Shown one piece after another: positions 33,571 through 41,131 of a DNA stretch of 64,000 bases. The translations under genes were made by a program, and so were the position numbers. The notes beneath the pieces are model-generated. The model was not told where the DNA came from and made no database searches. It was given only the letters and a program-made list of their open reading frames with translations. The DNA is from Planctomycetota bacterium. Lineage in GTDB: Bacteria; Planctomycetota; Phycisphaerae; Phycisphaerales; SM1A02. Position 1 is the first letter of the stretch. Every line of letters begins with the position of its first letter. The stretch is from assembly GCA_022562915.1 (NCBI GenBank), contig JADFOJ010000004.1, forward strand, positions 1-64,000, given 5' to 3'.

Positions 33571-35443
33571 CGCCGCGTGCCTTGTCGGACACCGTCGCCC
33601 GGACCTCGCCGGGTGGCGTGCTCTCGCTCCGGCGCTGCAGCGCGTCGATCATGCCCGCGATCGTGGGGCTGTCGAACATTGCCCGCAGCGGCAGCTCGAT
33701 CCTGAACGTCTCGCGCACGCGCGAAAGAACCTGGGTGGCCAGCAGTGAATTGCCGCCGAGCTCGAAGAAGTCGTCCTCGACACCTGCACGCTCGACACGA
33801 AGGACCTCCGCCCAGATCGCGGCCAGGATCTCCTGCGGGGCCGTGCGCGGCGCGACGTAGGACTGCTCCAGATCGGGCCGTGCCGGATCCGGCGCCGGCA
33901 GCGCGCGGCGGTCGAGCTTTCCGTTGGGAAGCTGCGGCATCGCCTCCAGCAGAACGAAGGTGGAGGGGACCATGTAGTCCGGAAGCGTTCCCGCCAGGGC
34001 CTCCCGCAGCGCCGCGACGGTGGGCGAGGACTCCTGCCGCGGCACCACGTAGCCCACGAGTCTCCGGTCGCCGTGGCCGATGTCCTGGGCCGTGACGACC
34101 GCTTCCCTGACGAGGCCGGTCTCCAGCAGCGCCAACTCGACCTCGGACGCCTCCACCCGGAATCCCCTGATCTTCACCTGGAAGTCCTTTCGGCCCAGGT
34201 GCAGCAGGCATCCTCCCGGCTGCATGCGGCCGAGATCTCCGGTCAGGTAGCGCCGTTCGCCCCCGCCTGCCGGAACGGGTCCGAAGACCGTCGCGGTCAG
34301 CTCCGGCAGCCGCCAGTAGCCCGGCGAGTGATACCGGCTGTCGATGGCGATCTCGCCGACGAGGCCCTCGCCGAGCTCGTTGCCGTCCTCGTCCAGCAGG
34401 ACCACGCCCGCGTCGGAGACCTCGTAGCCGACGGGGACGATGCTCCCGGAGAGCCGGGTCTCGCCGTCGAAGAAGCACCACCGGAACGTCAGCACTTCGG
34501 TCGTTCCCAGGACGTTCAGGAACAGGGCGTGACGCGAGAAGTGCCGCTGGTAGATCTGAACGTCCCGGGCATCGACGATCTCGCCCCCCAGCCTGACGAG
34601 CCGCAGCTTCGGAAACGACTCGTCGCCGTGCAGCGTGTGGCCGAAGTGGCGGAAGACCGTGGGCACGGAGTGGTAGACGGTGATCTCGTTCTCCAGGAGC
34701 CAGTGAGCCATCGGGGCAAGGCCCTCGGCCTTGATGTCCAGCGGATAGAGGGCCGCCCCCGTGAGCAGCGCCGTGAAGATGTCCATGCTGGCCCCGACGC
34801 CGCTGAAGGAGCGGATGTGGGTGAGCCGATCGGCGCGGCAGATATGGAAATCGTTGGTGTACTTCATGATCTCGTGAAGCACGTTCCGGTGGTTCTGAAC
34901 GACCCCCTTGGGACGCCCGGTCGAGCCGGAGGTATAGAACAGTGCGGCGATCGCGTCCGGTGAGATGGAGGCGCCGGCGGGGCCGGGGCCGGGCGCGTCC
35001 TGCAGTTCGTCGACGTTGACCAGCTCGATCCCGTCGCAGAGCTCCCGGGCCAGGGCGAGGTTCCGGTCGTTGGTGACGATGAGGCCGGCCTGGGAGTCCT
35101 CCAGCATGAAGCGGTTCCGGGCCGGGGGATACGAAGGATCCAGCGGCACGTAGAAGTTGCCGGTCTTCAGGACACCGAGGACCGCCCCGATCACCGGCGC
35201 GTCGTGCTCCAGCAACAGGGCGACCGCTTCGGCGCGTGCGCCGCGCCGAGCCAGGATCGCTCCGGCCACCCGGTCGGCGGCCGTGCTCAGCTGGTGGTAC
35301 GTCAGCTCACGGGTGCCGGACTTGACGGCGAGACTGCCGGGCGCGTTGCGCACCTGCTGCTCGAAGCGTTGCGGGATCGATTGCTCGACGTCCTGCGGCT
35401 CGAACCTGACAAAAGGATTGGTCGGCCCCGGCACTTCGCGCAC
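33563..35443 (-). CDS. NRPS adenylation-carrier (A-T) loading protein
   Basis: The 626-residue protein has an adenylation domain (LTYHQLSTAADRVAGAIL, LFYTSGSTGRPKGV, YLTGDLGRM, NGKLDRRALP) and a carrier domain with FFELGGNSLLATQVL, but no condensation domain. It is therefore a likely loading module. In core A4 the usual FD pair is replaced: FSGVGASMDIF aligns with FSFDASVWEIF, putting Val at position 235 where an Asp normally holds the alpha-amino group. This suggests a carboxylic, hydroxy or keto acid substrate rather than an alpha-amino acid. The start is GTG at 35443 (GTG at 35434 is also possible). Its stop overlaps the megaenzyme start by eight bases. Confidence 0.92.
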   Translation of the reverse strand: MREVPGPTNPFVRFEPQDVEQSIPQRFEQQVRNAPGSLAVKSGTRELTYHQLSTAADRVAGAILARRGARAEAVALLLEHDAPVIGAVLGVLKTGNFYVPLDPSYPPARNRFMLEDSQAGLIVTNDRNLALARELCDGIELVNVDELQDAPGPGPAGASISPDAIAALFYTSGSTGRPKGVVQNHRNVLHEIMKYTNDFHICRADRLTHIRSFSGVGASMDIFTALLTGAALYPLDIKAEGLAPMAHWLLENEITVYHSVPTVFRHFGHTLHGDESFPKLRLVRLGGEIVDARDVQIYQRHFSRHALFLNVLGTTEVLTFRWCFFDGETRLSGSIVPVGYEVSDAGVVLLDEDGNELGEGLVGEIAIDSRYHSPGYWRLPELTATVFGPVPAGGGERRYLTGDLGRMQPGGCLLHLGRKDFQVKIRGFRVEASEVELALLETGLVREAVVTAQDIGHGDRRLVGYVVPRQESSPTVAALREALAGTLPDYMVPSTFVLLEAMPQLPNGKLDRRALPAPDPARPDLEQSYVAPRTAPQEILAAIWAEVLRVERAGVEDDFFELGGNSLLATQVLSRVRETFRIELPLRAMFDSPTIAGMIDALQRRSESTPPGEVRATVSDKARGDG

Positions 35444-35448
35444 ACACT

Positions 35449-35477
35449 ATTATGGCCCGAAAGCGGCGGCAGTGAAA
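35449..35477 (-). promoter_or_regulatory. Candidate promoter of the NRPS operon
   Basis: On the minus strand TTTCAC (complement of 35472-35477) is followed by a 17-base spacer and CATAAT (complement of 35449-35454). Start would fall at about 35442, right on the GTG of the A-T gene, implying a leaderless or near-leaderless message. The -35 box is weak. The same 73-bp gap must also hold the promoter of the divergent synthase gene at 35517. Confidence 0.45.
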
Positions 35478-35516
35478 TACCTTATCATCTGTTCGAGGCG
35501 CGGCGCGGGTCTGTGA

Positions 35517-36947
35517 ATGGTTGACGAGAAGGATCACTCATCGCGGAGTGTCACGCCGGGGCCCATAACCGGGGAGGGGCTGCTCGTCGATCCCCGGCGG
35601 TTCACCGAGGGCGTCACGTTCCCCGATCCCCGGCTCATCCGGGTCTACGACACGACCCTGCGGGACGGCGAGCAGACGCCGGGGGTCGCCTTCAGCCCCG
35701 AACAGAAGTACACCATCGCCCGGCTGCTCTCCGATGCGGGCGTGCACATCATCGACGTGGGGTTTCCCTCGGTCGCCTCCTCCGAGCGGGAGGCGCTGCG
35801 CCGGATCATCCGCGGCAAGCGAGAGGGAACCATCCGCGACGATCTCGAGATCCTCGTCATGTGCCGCGCGGTCCGCACCGACGTTGACGCGATCCTTCGG
35901 ACCCTCGACGAGGTCGGCGCGGCGCCGGACGAGATCACCTTTCTCACCTTCACCTCGGCGAGCGATCTCCACATCAGGGTCAAGCTCCGCGACACTCTCC
36001 TTCGGCGCGAGGGCGCGTCGGACAGGGGCAAGGACCCGGCGTGGTTCCGCGAGGCCAACGTCCGCATGATGGAGGACATCTGCTCGTACATCCGCGACCA
36101 CGGCGTCCGCGAGATCGAATTCGGCACGGAGGACGCCAGCCGAAGCGACGTCGAGTACCTCATCGAGCTCGTGCGCCGGACCGTCGCGGTCGGCGCGACG
36201 AGGTACATCTTCCCCGACACGACGGGGTCGCTGACGCCGGAGGCCACGCGTTTCTACGTGCGCCGTCTTCTGGCTGCCTTCCCGGACCTGCCGATGGTGT
36301 GCCACTTTCACAATGACTTCGACCTCGCCGCCGTCAACACGATCATCGCCCTCCAGGAGGGGATGCACGGGTTCAGCGTCACCGTCAACGGGATCGGCGA
36401 GCGGGCGGGCAACGCCGCGCTGCACAACGTCGTGGTCCCGCTCAAGGTGCTGTACGACGTCACGATACCGGGGTTCCGATACGACCTTCTCAAGCCGCTG
36501 TCGGAGCTCGTCGAGTCGTGTTCCGGCGTTCCGGTCGGCCCGTGCGAACCGGCGATGGGGCGGAACGTCTTCGCCCACGAGTCGGGGATTCACGCCCACG
36601 GCGTGCTGCGCGAGCCAAGGACCTACGAGCCGATCCCCCGCGACCTGCTGGGGACCGGCGTGCGTTTCGTCTACGGCAAGCACACGGGCCTGGCCATTCT
36701 CTCGGCGACGCTCGAAGAGCACCGGGCCCGCTTCGAGGCGGAGGGTCTCCTTCTGGACGATGATCTCAAGGAGTCCGTCCTCGAAAGCGTCAAGGCCGCC
36801 CGCGAGCGCAGGGCGGTCGACGGGTCCGCCCAGCGGATCATCGCCGACTACCGGAGCCTGCTCGCACGGCTGGAGATCGGCGAGAACGAGATCCTCGACA
36901 TCGCCCTGGCCGAGGCCCGCGCCCGCGCGGCGGGGACTGACGGGTGA
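35517..36947 (+). CDS. DRE-TIM (2-isopropylmalate/homocitrate synthase-like) condensing enzyme
   Basis: The 476-residue enzyme has the DRE-TIM signature RVYDTTLRDGEQTPGVAFS, the metal ligands CHFHNDFDLA (HxH) and the family motif VNGIGERAGNAAL. GRNVFAHESGIHAHGVL follows. The body ends at about residue 400 with a helical subdomain, and the full LeuA regulatory domain is not evident. Such enzymes join acetyl-CoA to a 2-keto acid to make an alkyl-malate. It diverges from the NRPS operon with only 73 bases between, so it may supply the acid that the A-T protein loads. It could also be an ordinary leucine or lysine-pathway enzyme. Confidence 0.9.
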   Translation: MVDEKDHSSRSVTPGPITGEGLLVDPRRFTEGVTFPDPRLIRVYDTTLRDGEQTPGVAFSPEQKYTIARLLSDAGVHIIDVGFPSVASSEREALRRIIRGKREGTIRDDLEILVMCRAVRTDVDAILRTLDEVGAAPDEITFLTFTSASDLHIRVKLRDTLLRREGASDRGKDPAWFREANVRMMEDICSYIRDHGVREIEFGTEDASRSDVEYLIELVRRTVAVGATRYIFPDTTGSLTPEATRFYVRRLLAAFPDLPMVCHFHNDFDLAAVNTIIALQEGMHGFSVTVNGIGERAGNAALHNVVVPLKVLYDVTIPGFRYDLLKPLSELVESCSGVPVGPCEPAMGRNVFAHESGIHAHGVLREPRTYEPIPRDLLGTGVRFVYGKHTGLAILSATLEEHRARFEAEGLLLDDDLKESVLESVKAARERRAVDGSAQRIIADYRSLLARLEIGENEILDIALAEARARAAGTDG

Positions 36948-36992
36948 TTCGCTGCCCGTAGAGAGCGTGTACCAGGCGAGGCGTCCCCCCCG

Positions 36993-37754
36993 CTACGCCC
37001 GGACGTCCAGCACCTCGCCCGCGCTCAGCGGCACCATCGCCGTGGACGATCGGTCGAAATCGTCCGGCAGGTGGATCAGGCGAATCCTGGCGGTGAGCTC
37101 CGGCGGCAGGGCGTTGAGCGACTCGATCGACGTGTGCATCGGCGGCTGGTTGCACTCGTGGACGATGACGTCGGCACGGTCGAGCCACTGCACGTGCTCC
37201 TGTTCGAAGGGCGTGTCGCTCGACCAGCCGAGGGTCGCCGCGCCGTCGCTGATGAGCAGGCCGATGGTGGGCAGCGAGTGCCGGGTGACGCGGCACTGCA
37301 CGGTCAGCCCGGCGACCGAGGCCGTCGTGCCGGGCTCGAGCAGCCGGACGTCGTAGAAATCGTCCAGGCCCCGCGGCGAGCCGGAGTTCGCGGCGTCCAT
37401 CGCCGGAGCCAGCCGCTCCCAGAGGCGCTCGGCGGCGGGACGGCTCGTGTGAATCCGCGGGCGGAGCCGCTCGGCGGCACGGCCCGTGCCCGTGTCCGCC
37501 GGACGCATTCGGCGGGCGAAGCCGAACGACTCCAGCCCGTTGCAATGGTCGCCGTGCAGATGCGTCAGCAGGATGTCGTCGATCTTCGATGTGTCGACAT
37601 CCCACCCGGCACGCGCGGCCGCCTCGTGCACGGCCCTGTGGATGAGATCCGGGCAATCCAGCAGAACGTAGCCCTCGGGCGCTTCGATCAAGGCGCTGGA
37701 GCCGAACGACCGCCGGGTAAAGGCGTCACCGACACCGAGAATGAGCACCCGCAT
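36993..37754 (-). CDS. MBL-fold metal-dependent hydrolase (RNase Z-like)
   Basis: The 253-residue protein is a metallo-beta-lactamase fold enzyme: the N-terminal strand MRVLILGVGDAFTRRSFGSSALIE, then LLTHLHGDHCNGL (HxHxDH), then a second half with a later metal ligand in VTRHSLPTIGLLISD and the C-terminal VIVHECN. It most resembles RNase Z/arylsulfatase-like cytoplasmic hydrolases. It lies 45 bases from the synthase gene end, converging with it, so a link to the peptide locus is positional only. Confidence 0.85.
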   Translation of the reverse strand: MRVLILGVGDAFTRRSFGSSALIEAPEGYVLLDCPDLIHRAVHEAAARAGWDVDTSKIDDILLTHLHGDHCNGLESFGFARRMRPADTGTGRAAERLRPRIHTSRPAAERLWERLAPAMDAANSGSPRGLDDFYDVRLLEPGTTASVAGLTVQCRVTRHSLPTIGLLISDGAATLGWSSDTPFEQEHVQWLDRADVIVHECNQPPMHTSIESLNALPPELTARIRLIHLPDDFDRSSTAMVPLSAGEVLDVRA

Positions 37755-37867
37755 GGTCCGTGGCTCTCCTGGTGAACCCGCCGCAGGATAGAGCATCTTC
37801 AGTTCAGATGTAGCGTTCTGAGCGCGGCGAAGCACGCGTGGCACGGAGGGCGAAGCAGGCGTATTCC

Positions 37868-38830
37868 CTATACGTCGATGCGACCGTGGCGGTCCAGCCA
37901 GTCGAGCATCTCCCGGATGCTCCCGGTGGCGACGCAGATCGAGGTGTCGGCCGCTCCGTAGTACATGAGCACGGTGTCGCCGTCGTCGCCGATCGTGTAC
38001 CCGCACGGGAACACGACGTTCTGGACGTCGCCCTCGCGCTCGTAGGGGGCGAAGGGGCCGAAGATCCAGCTGTCGCCGCGACGAAGGCAGGTCTCGGGGT
38101 GCTCCAGGTCGAACAGCGCCAAACCAATGCGGTAGAGACATCCGGCGGGGGTCACGCGCACGCCGTGGTAGATCATCAGCCAGCCACACTCGGTCTCGAT
38201 CAGCGGCGGCGAGAGACCGATCTTGTTGGCGTCCCACCACCCCCCCTGCCGCGCCCGCAGCACGAGCTTGTGACCGCCCCAGTGCTTCAGGTCCGGTGAG
38301 TACGAGATCCAGATGTGCGCGCCCATCGGTGTCGCGGGACGGTGGATCATGGCCCACCGCCCGTCGATCTGTCGCGGCAGCAGCGCCGCATCCTTGTCCT
38401 CCGGCGGCATGATGATGCCGATTCGCTCGAAGTGACGAAAGTCCTCGGTCAACGCGAGGCCGACGCCCGGGCCGCCCCACGAGTAGGCGGTGTACACCAC
38501 CGCGTACTTGCCGAGCGCCTCCAGGTACGTCACCCGCGGATCCTCCAGTCCCCAGTGCTCCTCCGGGTACTTGTCCGGGTCCGGCGCAAACGTCGGCGCG
38601 GGATCGATCGTCCAGTCCGTGATCCCGTCGGCGGACCGGGCCACCGTCAGGTGGGAGTGCCCGCGCCGGTCCTCCACCCTGCACAGCAGGATAGTGCTGC
38701 CGTCGGAGCAGCGCACGGCACCGGGGTTGAAGACGGTGTTCGCCGGGTACGGCCACGCCGCCGCGGTCAGGATCGGGTTCCGCTCGTGACGGTGGAAAAG
38801 AATCTCGTGATGCTGGTTGCGGTACGTCAT
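37868..38830 (-). CDS. GH130-type phosphorylase/hydrolase
   Basis: The 320-residue protein is a five-bladed propeller of the GH130 type: NPGAVRCSDGSTILLCRVEDRRGHSHL, the EDPR motif in WGLEDPRVTYL, the basic pocket in HRPATPMG, and the later IYHGVRVTPAGCLYRIGLALFDLEHPE. GH130 members phosphorolyse or hydrolyse beta-mannosidic bonds. The start is probably ATG at 38830, which keeps the conserved N terminus; an ATG at 38884 adds 18 residues without family support. It diverges from a second GH130 gene. Confidence 0.9.
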   Translation of the reverse strand: MTYRNQHHEILFHRHERNPILTAAAWPYPANTVFNPGAVRCSDGSTILLCRVEDRRGHSHLTVARSADGITDWTIDPAPTFAPDPDKYPEEHWGLEDPRVTYLEALGKYAVVYTAYSWGGPGVGLALTEDFRHFERIGIIMPPEDKDAALLPRQIDGRWAMIHRPATPMGAHIWISYSPDLKHWGGHKLVLRARQGGWWDANKIGLSPPLIETECGWLMIYHGVRVTPAGCLYRIGLALFDLEHPETCLRRGDSWIFGPFAPYEREGDVQNVVFPCGYTIGDDGDTVLMYYGAADTSICVATGSIREMLDWLDRHGRIDV

Positions 38831-38955
38831 CACACCCACAGGCGCATCGGCCCGGCGGCCGGTGCCCGTGAGCCTTGTCGGCACATCACGCGGCGAACCT
38901 TAACTGCCGGTTCCGCCGCGACGGCCCGCGATCGCCCCGGTAGACTACCCGGCGG

Positions 38956-40041
38956 GTGAACGTCGACCTCGCCAGCCCCGTCAGCCGCCACGCCGGCAAC
39001 CCGATCCTGACGTGCCACGACGTCAACCGGGTGTGGAAGTCACCGGCGCTGCAGGTCACCACCGTCCACAACGCGGGGATCGCCGAGCACGGCGGCGAGG
39101 TGGTCATGCTCTTCCGAAGCCACCTGCGCAGCGGCGTCTCGGTGCTCGGGCTCGCCAGAAGCGCCGACGGCCTCGGCGGGTGGCGCGTCGACGCGGCCCC
39201 GGCCATGCTCCCGTGCAGCGCCGACGATCTCTTCGCCGAGGGCGTCGACCGGCAGGCCCTCTGCGAAGACGAGGCCGGCGGCGTCGAGGACCCCCGCATC
39301 ACGCTCATCGGCGACACCTGGTACGTCACGTACAGCGCCTACCACGGGTCGATCAAGGATCGCGTGCGGGTCTCGCTGGCCACCACGACGGACTTCTCCC
39401 GTTTCGTCCGCCACGGCCCGCTGATCGATCGCGACATGCGGAACGTCGTGCTGTTTCCCGAACCCGTCGGCGGCCGGTTCGTCGGGCTCTTCCGCCCCAA
39501 CAACAGCGCGGCCGGCGACGTCGGCGGCACCTTCGCCGAGATCCGCCTCGGCACGACGGATCGAATCGAGAGCGGCGACTGGGTCCTCGACGACGAGCCG
39601 ATCCTGCGGACCGGTGGCGGCCCGTCCTGCTTCTCCGACAAGATCGGCCCCGGAGCGCCGCCGATCCGCACCCGGCACGGGTGGCTCAACATCTTTCACG
39701 GGGTCCGATCGACGATGGACGGCAACCCGTACTGTCTGGGCGTGGCGTTGCACGACCTGGAGGACCCCCGCCGCGTCGAGGCGGCCGCCGTGCCGATCCT
39801 GCAGCCCAGCCGCGCCGACTGCCGGGTGGACGAGACCGACTACGTCCACGTGCCCAACGTCGTGTTCACGTGCGGGGCCCTGCGCCGCGACGACGGCACG
39901 ATCCTTCTGTACTACGGCGGCAACGACACCGTCATGAACGTCGCGTTCAGCCACGAGGACGTCCTGGCGGACCTCTGCCGGGCCCTGCCCATGGACCCCC
40001 TGACCGGCCGGGCGATGTACGATCTGCACCCGGGCAGGTGA
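38956..40041 (+). CDS. GH130-type protein, second and diverged copy
   Basis: The 361-residue protein has the same propeller plan as the divergent gene: NPILTCHDVNRVWKSPALQVTTVHNAGIAEHGGEVVMLFRSH, EDPRITLIG, FRPNNSAAGDVGG, NIFHGVRSTMDGNPYCLGVALHDLEDPR and VVFTCGALRRDDGTILLYYGGNDTVMNVAF. The sequence is clearly distinct from its neighbour, so the two are not a recent duplication. The start is GTG at 38956. It is five bases upstream of a glycosyltransferase and likely shares its transcript. Confidence 0.9.
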   Translation: MNVDLASPVSRHAGNPILTCHDVNRVWKSPALQVTTVHNAGIAEHGGEVVMLFRSHLRSGVSVLGLARSADGLGGWRVDAAPAMLPCSADDLFAEGVDRQALCEDEAGGVEDPRITLIGDTWYVTYSAYHGSIKDRVRVSLATTTDFSRFVRHGPLIDRDMRNVVLFPEPVGGRFVGLFRPNNSAAGDVGGTFAEIRLGTTDRIESGDWVLDDEPILRTGGGPSCFSDKIGPGAPPIRTRHGWLNIFHGVRSTMDGNPYCLGVALHDLEDPRRVEAAAVPILQPSRADCRVDETDYVHVPNVVFTCGALRRDDGTILLYYGGNDTVMNVAFSHEDVLADLCRALPMDPLTGRAMYDLHPGR

Positions 40042-40045
40042 GCCG

Positions 40046-41131
40046 ATGCGCATCGCCATGCTGGCCCCCATCAACTGGCCGCTTCCCCCCGCCGGCTACG
40101 GCCCGTGGGAGCTGGTGGCGTCGAACCTGACCGAGGCGCTCGTTGCGCTCGGTCACGAGGTCACGCTCTTCGCCGCCGGCGGCACGCGGACCGCCGCGAC
40201 CCTCGTCGCCACCACCCCGCACGCCCTGGCGACGTGGCCGGAGGCCGAGCGCACCCGGCGGCGCGAGTTCGATCCCGGATCGGGGCTGCTCGAGGGGCCG
40301 CCGGACGCGCGGGTGCTCGAGCAACTGCACATCGCGATGTGCATGGAACGCGCCGCCACCGGCGAGTTCGACGTGGTGCACTCGCACCTGCACGTGCATG
40401 CGCTGGTCTTCGGTCGCCTGGTGGACTGCCCCATCGTGACCACGCTTCACGGCTCGGCGTGGAACCGGGCGACCCACCCGATCCTGCGGGCCTACCGGCA
40501 CATGCCCTTCGTCTCGCTCTCGGACGCCGAGCGGAGGTTCCTGCCCGAGCTGAACTATGTCGCGACGGTCCCCAACGGCATCCGGCTCGATTCTTTTCCG
40601 ATGTCCGCGCTCAAGGAAGACTTCCTGCTCTTCGCGGGACGCCTCGCGCCGGAGAAGGGCCCGGACACCGCCATCGAGGTCGCCCGCCGCGCCGGCCGCC
40701 GGCTCGTGCTCGCGGGGATGGTCGAGCCGCAGCACCAGGGATTCTTCGACGAGCGCATCAAGCCGCATCTCGACGACGGCCGGGTCGATTTCGTCGGGCT
40801 GCTCTCCCAGCCCGAGCTCGTGCCCTATCTCCGCAAGGCCGCCGCGGTCGTCTTCCTGGGGCGGTGGCACGAGCCCTTCGGGCTGTCGGCCGTCGAGGCG
40901 CAGGCGTGCGGCACACCGCTGATCGCCTCACGGCGCGGCGCGCTGCCGGAGATCATCGTCGAGGGCCGGACCGGCTTCGTCGTCGACAGCGTGGACGAGG
41001 CCGTCGAGGCGGTGAAGCAACTGCACGCCATCCGCCCCGACGCGTGCCGGGCCAACGTCGAGACGCGCTTCTCCGACGCCGCGATGGCCCGCGGCTACGA
41101 GGACGTGTACGCCGGGGTCACCGCGCCTTGA
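40046..41131 (+). CDS. GT4-family glycosyltransferase
   Basis: The 361-residue protein is a GT-B fold enzyme of family GT4. The N-terminal half has MRIAMLAPINWPLPPAGYGPWELVASNLTEALVALGHEVTLFAAGG. The C-terminal half has LLFAGRLAPEKGPDTAIEVARRAGRRLVLAG and the donor-site motif EPFGLSAVEAQACGTPLIASRRGALPEII (ExxxxxxxE). It probably adds a hexose such as mannose to a glycan or lipid acceptor. The end overlaps the convergent GT4/glycosidase-like gene by 37 bases. Confidence 0.92.
   Translation: MRIAMLAPINWPLPPAGYGPWELVASNLTEALVALGHEVTLFAAGGTRTAATLVATTPHALATWPEAERTRRREFDPGSGLLEGPPDARVLEQLHIAMCMERAATGEFDVVHSHLHVHALVFGRLVDCPIVTTLHGSAWNRATHPILRAYRHMPFVSLSDAERRFLPELNYVATVPNGIRLDSFPMSALKEDFLLFAGRLAPEKGPDTAIEVARRAGRRLVLAGMVEPQHQGFFDERIKPHLDDGRVDFVGLLSQPELVPYLRKAAAVVFLGRWHEPFGLSAVEAQACGTPLIASRRGALPEIIVEGRTGFVVDSVDEAVEAVKQLHAIRPDACRANVETRFSDAAMARGYEDVYAGVTAP

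Noticed and set aside
35478-35516. Strong promoter for the DRE-TIM gene
   Set aside because: The part of the gap next to that gene has only TTATCA-like fragments and no supported -35/-10 pair on the plus strand.
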